Shown here one piece after another: positions 53,769 through 64,000 of a stretch of 64,000 nt of DNA. Position 1 is the stretch's first letter. Each line of letters begins with the position of its first letter. The notes beneath the pieces were generated by a model. That model was not told the origin of the DNA. It did no database searches and saw only the letters and a list, made by a program, of their open reading frames with translations. The stretch comes from Henckelia pumila (taxonomy: Eukaryota > Streptophyta > Magnoliopsida > Lamiales > Gesneriaceae), in the NCBI RefSeq assembly GCF_033568475.1, contig NC_133123.1:175367685-175431684 (forward strand), in the 5' to 3' direction. A program made the translations under genes and the position numbers.

Positions 53769-55171
53769 GTAAGTTTCTATTTATTTTGGCATGCTTTGAA
53801 GATTGAAATTCGGTAGATATCAGGAATTGAGTTTATATATGTGTTCTTGAGCTTGTATGCATTCCGATACCGAAAGCAAATCGACGAAAGGCTATCGTTT
53901 GTATTGGTTATGATTTTACAGCATGAGTTCGATTATTTGCACTGCTGATATGAGGATATATATGCTGTTATGTTTACTAGAAGTTGCATATGTAGTTAGA
54001 ATGGTTTTGATATTAAGTCGTTTACCGATTTTCGATCGCTACGTCGTCGATTTATGTTTTTAAGCCATTTAGATAGCCGATGATTGAGCTGAGATGTTGG
54101 TAGAGATGTTGCTGATGTTGTAGCATCTTTATTCTTTATTTTCAGTATTGATAAGAGGCGACGATTCGAGATTTACGACTTTGAACCAAAGAAAGAATTG
54201 AAGAAAATTTGAGGTGTATTGTATTGATGATTTGATGATGTTTGGTCATGATTCTATGAATTTAAAACTTGTGTTCAACCTCTTACACATTTGATTATGC
54301 TAGTACATGATGCATGCAAGTTGATATGTGTAAGGTTAGGTAGTGCAAGATTGATATATTGAGATTCAGTTACCGAGTTTGATACCGTTAAGTTATCGAT
54401 TCAAGAACTGATTTGATTTCGAGTCTTGTGGATTAAGTGGAACATGATATGAGTTCATTGCTGATCATTCTCGATTATGATCACTTATTTACAGATTTAT
54501 AGTGAAGTTAGAAGACTCGAGAAATCAGCCAATCGAAACGAGAAAGGATGGGTCAATGTTGAAGTTGTTCTACCTTGAAGGTTGAATTGAGTCTTCAGCA
54601 GATTTTTGTACATGCTTGTTATTGAAGATGAGATGATGAACTTGAGAAAATTAGATTGAAGTTCTTGAAGATGTATCCGGATGTGGAGCACTTCAAACTC
54701 AAGAACAACAGGTATAAGACAACATCGAGAGTCAGGAACTTGTTACTCAAGGATGATACTTCTTGAGTTGTACTGAATAAATCACATACTTGTTATTGTT
54801 GTTTATATATGATTGATGTTGTCGATCCATCTCAGGTAGTGGATCTTTGATTTGATATGAGTTCGATTATGATATGATATTGATAGAATTGATTCTATTG
54901 TCAAGATCTGAGGAGATCTTATTTTCAAGTCTGAGACGACTTCGATAGATGGATATCCATGTCAAGATCGGTTACGAATATTGATGGCATCGATGATATA
55001 TGAATCAATTCCTGATCTAGATATGCGTTATTTACTCTATTGTTGAGTCGGTTATCTTTAGAGTCGATATGAATTTATTTAACGCATTTATATGTTGATT
55101 ATACTGGGAATTATATTCTCACAGGATTTTATCCGGCTGTTGTTTTGTTTTGTATGTGTGCATTACAACAG
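53769..55171 (+). other. Predicted leader intron in 3' LTR of C
   Basis: GTAAGTTTCT donor and ATTACAACAG acceptor, 1403 nt. Both sites are unchanged although the flanking sequence differs at several positions. Confidence 0.5.
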
Positions 55172-55520
55172 GTGGGGCAGAAGCTAGCCAGAGAGAACAT
55201 GGGTAGCTCGAGAGAGAGTCTAGACGTGGGACTCGGGCTGTTGTGTAGCAGAATGTTGTATGTTGCATTCTTGCTAAGCATGCTAGAAGAATTATGCTTA
55301 GTTGTAGTTGAAGAACATATTAGCACTTTGTGTAGTTTAGTGCTTTTGATGTATTTTAAACTAATTTGTTGATGTAAGAAATACATGTAGTGTTGCTTGA
55401 GAATTGATACATGGATATATGAATATTTCCAGATTGGATATAGCTTGCTTCAAGTTGTTTAGCATGTTTAGAATAAAGTTTGACAGCACAAAAATCAGCA
55501 GCAGATTCGAGCAAATTCTA

Positions 55521-55632
55521 GCTCGCTCGATCGGTAGATTTGCACCTATCGAGCTAGGCCACTTTTGGTTTGAACCCGAGAGTGGGTAAATTTTGCTCGC
55601 TCGATTGGTAGGATTTTACCGAACGAGCGAGG
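55521..55632. repeat. Paired hairpins in 3' LTR of C
   Basis: The same two inverted repeats as in the 5' LTR, each with one or two arm mutations that would weaken pairing. Confidence 0.9.
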
Positions 55633-55761
55633 CTCATTTAAAAAAAAAAATTTGCTCTTGTTTTAGTTTATTCTTTAATTGTATGATTAATTGTGCTTAA
55701 TCGTTAATTGCTCTTAGAAAGAGATTAGCAACCCGAGGTCCTCACTCTAACCATCGTGTGC

Positions 55762-55771
55762 TATTTATAGG
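55762..55771 (-). promoter_or_regulatory. Displaced TATA box of copy 2
   Basis: The minus strand reads CCTATAAATA, 11 bp beyond the right target duplication of element C. Without C it lies only about 22 bp from the copy 2 ATG at 46464, closer than in the other copies, so part of the leader may have been lost or the true start may be further downstream. Confidence 0.55.
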
Positions 55772-56224
55772 CAGATTAGACGGAAGATAATAAAGAATGA
55801 GAACTCAAGGATCATCATCATGTCCAATCAGTAACTGCTACACATTTATTGCAGCACAATAGCTGAGACTTACGATATTAAATCTAATATGTCGTCTCAT
55901 AATTACCATCATATATGTCACATCAATATCTATTTGCTGATATTCTATGGAAATTCGTGCTTGATAGAAAATGAAAAGTCACTAGAAACAAAAGATCGGA
56001 TATCACTTTAACAAGAATTATGTGTTCGTATGTTCTAAATATATAAATTGTCCAAAATTTCTAGTCTCATCATTCACGTTAACTGCTAAGTTCTATGAAT
56101 AGTTAAAAATGAAACCGGTCAGCAGATAAAGTAAAAAGATTAGTAATATTTTATAGAAATATGTTCACTTAAAATTTCCAAGAGATCCAACATCTTTATT
56201 ACAAGAAGAATTAACTAGCATCTT
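55772..56224. other. Intergenic sequence between copy 2 promoter and copy 1
   Basis: AT-rich, with no reading frame or repeat recognised. It would contain the 3' end of copy 1 and upstream elements of copy 2. Confidence 0.5.
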
Positions 56225-56653
56225 TTACAACAAGGCATCAAAGGCTAGTTCAACCTTCCGTATCTCTTTGTCTACTGCCCACCTCCATGATCGGACAAAA
56301 GTAGAAAGCTTTACTTTTAGAGATTGAAAAAAACCTATATCATCTTCCCAGATTCGCTTCAACTCATGACGCTCTGTGTAGAGCAACAGTAAAAGGGTTC
56401 CCTCAGAGCTGAAAATGTCTTGAGAATGAGTTGTCCACAGCAAATCCTTATATTTTTGCTTTAAAGCAATAAAGCGACATACAACTTCAGCAGAGGTCAG
56501 TAGCACATCACCAGAAAGATGAAGACACAATTGCTCCACAGCCTTCCACTCTGCAACAATCTTTTCAGCAACTCGCTCTTCAAAGTCTCTCTTTCGAGAC
56601 TGCGTCAAAGCAGCATTGAATTCACTTAGCATATCTCCCTCTGAATGAGCCAT
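56225..56653 (-). CDS. Small unknown protein (142 aa), intact member of a three-copy family
   Basis: An uninterrupted minus-strand frame of 142 codons starts MAHSEGDMLSEFNAALTQSR. A TATA box (CCTATAAATA, 56724-56733) lies 71 bp upstream of the ATG, and the leader is AT-rich. The predicted protein is helical and charged: RKRDFEERVAEKIVAEWKAV, SAEVVCRFIALKQKYKDLLW, THSQDIFSSEGTLLLLLYTE, and a C-terminal SWRWAVDKEIRKVELAFDAL. No signal peptide, long membrane segment, zinc finger or catalytic motif is visible. I do not recognise the family. Two broken paralogues lie in the same orientation at 46039-46464 and 45340-45737, which supports a real tandem gene cluster. Retroelement H begins 20 bp upstream of its TATA box, so its upstream promoter is now LTR sequence. 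Confidence 0.65.
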   Translation of the reverse strand: MAHSEGDMLSEFNAALTQSRKRDFEERVAEKIVAEWKAVEQLCLHLSGDVLLTSAEVVCRFIALKQKYKDLLWTTHSQDIFSSEGTLLLLLYTERHELKRIWEDDIGFFQSLKVKLSTFVRSWRWAVDKEIRKVELAFDALL

Positions 56654-56723
56654 TTTTTAATTTTTTTAAATATATTTAGATCTTATGAGAGTAATTTAAA
56701 ATTCTTACTATGTTGAGGTCATG

Positions 56724-56733
56724 TATTTATAGG
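56724..56733 (-). promoter_or_regulatory. TATA box of copy 1
   Basis: The minus strand reads CCTATAAATA, identical to the motif of copies 2 and 3. Confidence 0.65.
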
Positions 56734-56752
56734 AATATTCAGGAAGATAAAG

Positions 56753-58075
56753 TGTAGTGACTCGTATCCAGAATTGACGATTAAGGAGTAATTAATAGAG
56801 TAATTATGTTTATATTAAGTAAAATATGATTAAGAGATTTTCAAAAGGATCTAAGGAGTCTGGAAATGGATCCAGAATACTCGGAAATGGCTCGGAGGGT
56901 CAGTTAGGATCGGACGACCCGAATTGAGAACGGACCATCCGATGGGATCGGAAGCTCCGTCGGCAGGATCGGACGCTCCGATCGGGCTAGGGCTGGTGTC
57001 ATCATCGATGTAAGAAAAGTGACATCACTTCTTACACATGTGAGGTGACATCGGACGTTCCAATGAGGCGATCGGACGCTCCGTTCGCTATCGGACGTTT
57101 CGATGAGGGTTCGGACGGTCCAATCTCCGTCTATAAATAGGGGTGCCAAGGCCTCATTTCAACTCGTCCCTTTCCTCTCTTATATATCGTTCCTTAGCCT
57201 TTCTAGTCAGATCTAGGGATTTCTAGGTGTCCTATTGGGAATCCAGAAGTAGTAGAGCGATCCCGGCGTCGTAGCGGAGCTATGCCTAAGTTTTGAGGCA
57301 GTCGTCATCAGCAGGCTGACGACGGACGCATGTTTAGCTATGGTCTCCTTAAATTATTTAGGAGTATTCAATAACTTAGTTAAGGCTTTTAGAGCTCAAT
57401 TATTGATTCATGAGTAATTTGCATTGTAGAGCTGATGATAGGCTTGGAACCTAGAGTGGGACTGCTAGGACTGCCTTAGAAAGGTACGTAAGTACTGACT
57501 GAGATCGCCAGTGGGTATGCATGCTTATTTGTTGCATTTATGTGTTTTTACTCCCTATTTACTATTAGGAACCAAGGCCATACCTTCATCCGTCGTCAGC
57601 CCGCTGATGTCCCATGCCCCAGAGCCTGGGCATAGCCTAGCTACGACCCCTGGATGCCTCGCCAGAGCTCCACCGCCTGGCTGCTACTGCGGACACTGTC
57701 TGCTATAAAAATACTATTTCCTACTCCAAATATTAAAGAAATAGTCCCAAAGCCCTTAAAATAGAGCAATTACTGGGATAGGAGAGGAAATGGGATATCC
57801 AAAATGAGAGCCTCGGACCCCTTTTTATAGGACTGGGTTCGGACGGTCCGAACTGGGTTCGGAGGCTTCGATCCAGGCATTATTTCCACGTGTAGAGTGC
57901 ATTTTGACACCTCAATCTGGCGGTGAGTTTGGACGGTCCAAACTGGGTTTTTTTTTAGTCGGTTGTATTCTGCCGACCCATTTTTATTTAAGTCTTCTGC
58001 AGCGAATCATGTAATTGCATGTTTATTTGTGCTCTAAACTCTGATTAGGTAGTGGATCCGAGTTGGGTCGCTACA
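56753..58075 (+). repeat. LTR of gypsy element H (1323 bp)
   Basis: It starts TGTAGTGACTC and ends GGTCGCTACA, giving short terminal inverted repeats. A primer-site-like TTGGTATTAGATCAGC (mutated tRNA-Met site) follows after four bases. A TATA box TCTATAAATAGGGG lies at 57121-57134. Upstream of it are several GGACG(C/T)TCC palindromes, and two more lie near 57840-57950. TACGTAAGTACT near 57484 is donor-like. Confidence 0.8.
56905..57120. repeat. Cluster of ATCGGACGCTCCGAT palindromes in LTR H
   Basis: About seven copies or near copies of ATCGGACG(C/T)TCC(G/A)AT stand in the 215 bp before the TATA box, for example GATCGGACGCTCCGATC near 56969. Related TTCGGACGGTCCGAA occurs at 57839-57853. 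Confidence 0.88.
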
Positions 58076-59289
58076 TTTATTGGTATTAGATCAGCATGCA
58101 AATAGATTTGAGATATAGTATTGAGATTTTTGGGTTATCCTTGTAGGTTTATGGGACCATAAAATAGATGATGATGAGGCGATTAGTTTGCCCGAAGACT
58201 ATCATCATCGGCAGAATTTCTAAATATTTGGATTATGGGATTCTAGCAAGTGCGGACAGGAACGAAGGATCGTGTTTGAGTTTTTGAGACTTCTACTCAT
58301 GTGGATCCTAGCTTTGGATCGAGTACCAGATGTTAGAGGAAGTGGCTGAGGATTGGTTGGGACACACTTGATATTTGCATCTGTACCGTTCGGCCATGAT
58401 GACACTCCTCTGAAGATTCTCCACTCGTAGTTGGAGAGATTGTCATATAGACCTTCACCAGGGAATGCCTCAAGTGGCTAATGCATGACTGGTTCTGAGC
58501 GTAAGGTCATTAAATTCATGCAAAACATGACCTTGCATGTATGCTTGTATCGATACTTTTGGTAGGCACACGGGAAACTTCATGTTCAAAAGCATGAGGT
58601 GAATGCAAGAAGAACTTTGACGTTAGATCGTGAGCAGAAGAGGTCAGCTGACATGCACTAATTCAGAGCATAGCTGGTTAGCAAGCACGTACCCTTTCTC
58701 CGAATGTCTTTGTAGGAGGACGGGTAGAGAGATTTGGTCAGGAGTACGCTAGCATTGATGCGTGTGTCGATGAGAAGCTTCATGCTCAAGAAAAGAATAC
58801 GAGTACGATGATTTTAAATACTGTATTTTTGTAATTGTAAACAATATTTTAGTTGTAATGAATCATCAGAATCTGGTTGTATCATTTCAAGTTATTGGTT
58901 GTACATTTTCGTTGTATTTTTGGGATACTGAATTTGTATTACATGAGATTGTAATATAGAATTGTACATAACTTGAAACAATGATACATGCATTATTTGA
59001 GAATTGTCCAGCGCTTCGTAGATAAACTGCAAGTGATTTTGCTATGGTTGGCTTGGTTTTAGTTGATTAGTATTCAACTGATGTTACTCTTGGGGTTTGA
59101 GTAAGCCGATTGTAACTGCTTGACTTATGGTTAGTCTAGGTGATTTTCCTAGGATGACCTAGTTAGTCAGCGGACTAAATTAGTGTCAGTGGTGAGTTGA
59201 TTAATCATTGGGCATGAGTTTTGTTCTAGTTTGTTTCCTTAGAACAGTATTTTGATGGCCTTCGTAGGTTGAGACTTTGTGATGAGGGG
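58076..59289 (+). mobile_element. Element H leader and start of internal region, truncated
   Basis: The sequence follows a degenerate primer site. No Gag frame can be read and it looks strongly decayed. It is cut at 59290 by LTR I. Confidence 0.5.
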
Positions 59290-60534
59290 TGATAAGTGTA
59301 TTTCATACACTTAATTTGTTTATAGTTTTACTTGACTTTTGTAATTTATTGAGAGATATTGCGTGAGTTGGTCGTTGTTTTTCTGATTGTAGGAAAGAAT
59401 GCAAAGTGAAGAGTTAGAGCAAAATTGAGTCAAAAAGAACCAAGAAAAGAAGAAAATACAAAGTTGAAGAAATAAAAAGCTAAAACCCGAGGCTATGGCG
59501 CGCCCGCGCTGTCTACCTAGCATGCTCGAGATACTGAAGAACTTGGAAAATGTTGAAAGGCCGAGAGCACTGCGCGCCCGTGCCACTTAAGGAGCGCGCC
59601 CGCGCGACAGAAATCTAAAGTCGGGAATTTTAATTTGGAAGGAAACTCGAGTGTTTTCGTGGGCTTTTTCTTGGACGATTTTGAGGCCATATAAAAAGGA
59701 TTTTTCAGAGCAGAAAGTGGGTTTGCCGCTACACGCTACAGAGCAATAATTTAGAGAAGCTAATCGTGAACTTTTGAAAGAGAATTCTGGGCAGAAACTT
59801 GAAGAACAAAGATGGAGCTCGATCGACCGGACACGGCGTCGACGACGGATTTGTTTACTTAATTTTATTTATTTAATTCTGAATTCATGTCTGGATTTTT
59901 TGAATATGATTTGGTGTTATTTGAATTCAGTTATGAACTGATTTTTTTTAGAGTCTAGAGGTCGGATAGAACCTGGTGTAGACGCTTTCATGAATTTTTG
60001 ATTTTATTGAATTGAATTCCCTTAGATTAATTGTTCTTTTTAGTTTTGATTGTCGTTTCAATTGATTGATCAATAATTGATTTGCTATATTTATTTGGAA
60101 TCCGGCACTCGACAGAGGGGATTTTGAATAGGACAGATAGATTTAACACTGTTAATTATTTATATAGCTCGGGAGAGTATATAATTTTAACAGAGCTTTT
60201 AAAAAGAACATTCTTTTGCATAGATCACTGCAAGTAGATTCTTAATAGGGATATTGGAATTGAATTGTAGTTGATAAAAATTATTTGTTGCTCGAGAGAG
60301 GGAAATAATAAACTTAAGTGTTCTTGGCTATTAATTGACTGGAATTCATGGAACTAAATTAATTAGGATTGATTGTTGTTGAAACCAGGTGAAATCTATA
60401 CCTCTAGACCATTTTTCTCTAATTGATTTTTATCTGAAAGTTGTGTGCGTGCTATCAAAAACTCATTGATTAATTATTTTAGATAAAGTTTAAACTATTT
60501 TAATTACAAGTACTATCTCTGAAATGACCCTAAC
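59290..60534 (+). repeat. LTR I, Tat/Athila-like, truncated
   Basis: It starts TGATAAGTGTATTTCATACA, typical of Tat/Athila LTRs and like E and E'. A cluster of GCGCGCCCGCGC words (59499-59605) is followed about 80 bp later by a TATA box CCATATAAAAAGG (59688-59700). No primer site or internal region follows; J interrupts it at about 60535. Confidence 0.7.
59499..59605. repeat. Three GCGCGCCCGYGC words in LTR I
   Basis: GGCGCGCCCGCGCTG, GCGCGCCCGTGCC and GCGCGCCCGCGCG stand in 107 bp, just upstream of the TATA box, where E' has its CTCGATCGGT repeats. Confidence 0.88.
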
Positions 60535-61400
60535 TCTACTTTAAATAATAATTAAATAAAATGCGGATTTTAAAAAAAAATTTGGCATGACCTATCTATT
60601 TATATTTAAACCCGCTTGTCACAGACAGCAACTAAAAATACAACCAATAAACTAGACCGAGAAATGAACGAGAACCGGAGAAAAAGATTCGACATTCCAA
60701 ACGTCCATAAATCATATAATTTTATAATTACATGCCCAAATACAATCGATAAATCCTTACGTTTGCATTAATCCAATCAACAAAAAGAATGAAAGACTAT
60801 AAAGCATTAAAGTAAACTTTTTGTGGAAGACTAGCATAGGTCGGAGGGATGTGTCGTGCCTGCATCATAGTCCACTTGATAGTCTTGCACCTCGATCTCA
60901 AAGATAACTTAACCTGCACCAAATAGATGTAGTGAGCCTAGGGGCCCAACAAAAATATGGTGAAGTAACAAGGGTTTTAAATACATGCGGAAATACTTAA
61001 AATACTGTACTTATAATACTTTGGAACTTACTCAAACAAGTTGAATGATAAAAGAGAATGAGACTTACTTCATGCAATGAACTCACACATAACTTATACT
61101 TTTAAACTTGAAACTTTCTTAAACTTAATCTGAACCTCATGCATAACTGAAACTGAATAAACTGAACTGAACTGAATAAACTGAACTAAATAATACTTTG
61201 TTCCCTTTCTTTAAACAAAATAGACTTACAAAAGGGAGAACTTAAATATAACATATGCATGGCTAAGTCCAACATAATGAATGTAACTGAATAAACTGTA
61301 CTGAAACATAGTTATATAAATTTTGAACTGTAACTGTGAACTTAGATCCTTGAATTGTGACTCTGTACTTTCGATCATGATCATGGCTGCAGTGCACTAT

Positions 61401-61627
61401 GCCGCAAGGAAGTCAGGATAACCCCCAACTCGTCTTGCCCATACTTGGTAAGGAAAGCCAGGATTTCTCCCAACTCGTCCAAACCCATACTTTGCAAGGG
61501 AAACAGGATTTCTCCCAACTCGTCAAAACCCATTCTTGGTAAGGGAAATCAGGATTTCTCCCAACACTTCCAAACCTATAAATTTGGTAAGGGAAGTCAG
61601 AACGTCTCCCAACTCGTCCAAACCCAT
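61401..61627. repeat. Tandem repeat of about 54 bp, four to five copies
   Basis: Units contain TTGGTAAGGGAAGTCAGGAT, TTCTCCCAACTCGTCCAAAC and CCATAC. Copies differ by a few bases and by small length changes. Confidence 0.85.
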
Positions 61628-63179
61628 AATAAATATAGTCACAATCATCTCACTTCATTCGTAAAATATTTTCTTTCATACTTTCTTGCCTTGATTTAGA
61701 AACTTAGCATGCATATGTAGATGTAATGTACTTGTAAATATTTACTCGATAATCATGCAAAAGACTCAAATATGGATGACTGGGATGGTGATGTAGGGAG
61801 AAAACCAAGGATAGGGACCTAAACCATAAACTTGCGCTTAGAACAATTTGAGCGGTACACCCGTAAAGTTTACAACTCACTCAATTTTTATTCAAAAAGA
61901 GTTCCGCTTGTAACCACGACTCCCACACACTTAGAACTAAATAAAGAAGTCATCCTAGGGGTATTATTCCTATCCAAACATTTTATAAAAATTTATTTCT
62001 GGACAGCAACCTCATTTAAACAAAAATTCTGAACCTATCTATTCAAATTCCTAGAACGCAACCAAAACTTAACCGAATTAATTCCCGCTTGAACTGTCAC
62101 ATTTCCAACATCCTAGGCTAGTTCCAAACCCGAGATATTAACCAAACCATGAGTTTAACCCTGACTTAGACATCAGTTTCCGGACAGCTCAACACATCAC
62201 AAAATTCTGATCAAGTCCTAGCTCATTACCTTTCCCAAAACTTAGTCATTTAACTCCCAAGTTCCAAACCAATAAACTAGGACCATGACCAATTCTTAGA
62301 CTCACTCCAACCCCTAAAACCGACCCCCTTACAAGCCTAGCTTAGCTCAAAAAATCAGCTCTTGCCCAACACCTCAAAACCGATTCCATCAACCACCCAA
62401 AATCGAGCAACCCCTCTTCTCCAACTTGCTAGCTAACTTCAACACATCCTAACCACTACCATGTGAGCTACATTCTCACCCATGGTATCCCCTAACCTAC
62501 CATCCAAGCAACAAAACAGAAAATCGAAATGCACATGCTCAACAATTTTGAAAATTTCAAATTTAAGGGCATCAATGGAGACATCAATCAAAAGCTTTAA
62601 CTTAACTCATTTCCATCAATAAAACATCATAATAGATCAACATAGGCATGAACATGGCTAATATAATTCTGAAAATTTCGAAATATACTCCCTAAAAATC
62701 CATAAAATTTGAAATACACACATAAAGGACAATCACATGACATAATAATCTACTTGGGGCCAAATGAAAACCATAATATTTCCTATTTTCAAAATGCTCG
62801 TGAAATGGAGATGGAAACAAGTTGTAAACGTGAAGCACAGTTTCTGGACCTCCTAGGGTGCGAGCTCCGGCGGTGGTGGTCGTGGTGTGCTGGCGGCGGC
62901 GGCCGGGAAAGGCCTTGACGAAGAAGCCGACGGGTCTTGACGTGAGAAAGGGGATAGTGTGTGTGAGATTGGAGGGGAAATGTGTGTTTGTGGCGGCTAG
63001 GGTTGTGTGTTGGGGTGTGTTTTGGTTTTGAGATTTAAAAGTGTGTGTATAGGTTTATGTATATGTAGGCAAATGTGTATGTATAGTAGTCGTTAGTCTT
63101 AATTTAAATAAAGTTGCTATTGGTTCTAACAACTACTACAACACACACTAGAATTAGTAAAAATCCTAATATTTAAAAA

Positions 63180-64000
63180 TTAAAAGTTTAAAGATGTTAA
63201 ATAAAATCTATCCGGGTTTAAAATACTAATAACATTTTTTTTTTGAATAATTCTAAAGTAAGCTTAAAAATTTCCTCAAAGGCGATTTTGGTCACCCGGA
63301 AAATCTTAAAAGTAAATACTTGAATTATTTTCCTCAATTTCTCACAAATCTAATATCATGGAAAAATCTAAGAATTTAACCGCCAAAATCCACCATCACC
63401 GTATGCCGGAACCGAAAGCCACTGAACTCAAGAATCTCAAGAGTAATTAACTTAATAATTAAACAAATAAACATTTGAAAAAATTTAAACGCTAACTTAG
63501 AAATTAAAATCAAAACTTTAAATATTTTGATGTCATAGTGATAAATAGAATATTTAAATAATAACAGAGCGATTAAAATAATTTAAACAGACTAGACGAA
63601 CGTTTAGAAGCAATTTAAATAAATACCAAAGCGAAAATAAAAATCTTTAAAATGATTTGAATAATTAAAAAGGATTTAAGCAAATAAGCTAGACACTTAA
63701 AATAGTTAAAAAAAATAATTTAAAATAACTAACCACTAAACATAGACTATTTAAAATAAATAAGTTGGACACTCAAAAATATTTAAACAAATAAGCTAAA
63801 CACTTAAAATCATTTAAAAGAATAAACTAAACAATTAAAATTAAAATCATTTAAATATGCAAGTCTAAACCTTTAAAATATTAAAACAATTTAAATTGAA
63901 CAATAAAATCATTTAGACACATAAATTTAAACAATTAAAAATATTAATTAAATAGTTAGTACAATAAAAATTATTTGAATAAATAATAAAAATATTTTAT
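63180..64000. repeat. Low-complexity A/T-rich tract with repeated ATTTAAA-type words
   Basis: Dozens of short direct repeats such as AAAATCATTTAAA, TAAGCTAAACACTTAAAA and AATAAACTAAACAATTAAAA form a degenerate tandem array. No gene is seen. Confidence 0.6.

Larger units (their letters stand above)
53058..55746 (+). repeat. 3' LTR of element C (2689 bp)
   Basis: It starts TGTAAGTCCC. The end is CCTCACT followed by CTAAC; compared with the 5' LTR, the terminal ACA is missing, probably a small deletion. The hairpins are mutated relative to the 5' LTR (55521-55558: ACCTATCGAGCTAG; 55595-55632: CTCGATTGGT / ACCGAACGAG). Confidence 0.93.
60535..64000 (-). repeat. LTR-type sequence J (minus strand), runs off the window
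   Basis: The left edge TGACCCTAACTCTAC looks like the 3' end of a minus-strand LTR (ending TAGGGTCA), inserted into LTR I. On the minus strand CCTATACACACAC (about 63040-63055) and a C-rich leader containing AACCCTAGCCGCC (near 62994) resemble a promoter and transcript start like those of E and E'. A GC-rich block follows at 62850-62935. No retroelement protein is seen. The last 800 bp are A/T-rich with many TTTAAA words. Confidence 0.5.

Noticed and set aside
57511..57708. 65-codon Pro/Leu-rich frame
   Set aside because: It lies in the transcribed part of LTR H without homology or coding features.
59320..59586. 88-codon minus-strand frame
   Set aside because: It is antisense to the U3 of LTR I and covers the GC-rich words; no protein similarity is recognised.
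61401..61627. CRISPR array
   Set aside because: Units are contiguous tandem copies without variable spacers, in a plant genome.

Overview
The window is plant nuclear DNA, almost certainly from a eudicot and perhaps an asterid. It is a retrotransposon graveyard. Everything datable is an LTR element with primer-binding sites complementary to plant tRNA-iMet or tRNA-Asp, a CACTA DNA transposon carrying pieces of plant genes, or a Cassandra TRIM with its 5S-rRNA-like promoter. No rRNA or tRNA gene, and no complete host gene of known function, is visible. One small intact host-like gene of unknown function (56225-56653) and two broken paralogues are present.

Layout. 1-4813: 5' part of a minus-strand Ty3/gypsy element (A) with a 2.45 kb LTR. 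4814-7600: minus-strand Athila-type gag-protease remnant (G) with a tRNA-Asp primer site. 7600-10157: unclassified repeat split by a solo LTR (D) with a perfect 5-bp target duplication. 10158-16026: a plus-strand Tat/Athila-like LTR (E') split by a 4.79 kb CACTA transposon (11004-15794) that carries exons of four unrelated host genes. 16027-19755: minus-strand element E, of the same family as E', with gag-protease but no polymerase. 19756-22028: host-like DNA. 22029-40375: complete Ty1/copia element (TSD GGAAG). Its polyprotein is interrupted by a complete chromovirus-type Ty3/gypsy element B (27724-37617), which is in turn interrupted by a Cassandra TRIM (31476-32304). 40376-41109: the host exon resumes, then intergenic DNA. 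41110-45251: two Sirevirus remnants joined head to head. 45340-46464: two broken members of a small unknown gene family on the minus strand. 46477-55746: complete but decayed gypsy element C (TSD CTAAC), inserted between one family member and its TATA box. 56225-56733: the intact family member with its TATA box. 56753-59289: LTR and start of gypsy H. 59290-60534: Tat-like LTR I. 60535-64000: a minus-strand LTR (J) containing a short tandem repeat.

Main observations. (1) Gypsy LTRs A, B, C and D keep, in the same order, a TATA box, a GTAAG splice donor, 0.96-1.4 kb later a CAACAG acceptor with a conserved flank, then two or more palindromic hairpins about 100-270 bp before the LTR end. This looks like a conserved leader intron plus a structured RNA leader. 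(2) Palindromes of the CTCGATCGGT / ACCGATCGAG type also occur in the unrelated E/E' LTRs, and different palindromic words occupy a similar place in H and I. (3) The unknown gene family is supported by protein similarity, equal length and a shared TATA motif in all three copies. (4) The CACTA element fused exons from a GH3 beta-xylosidase, AP-2 alpha-adaptin, an OSB-CoA ligase-like enzyme and a cysteine-rich receptor-like kinase. (5) Removing the copia element restores an uninterrupted 60-codon host reading frame.
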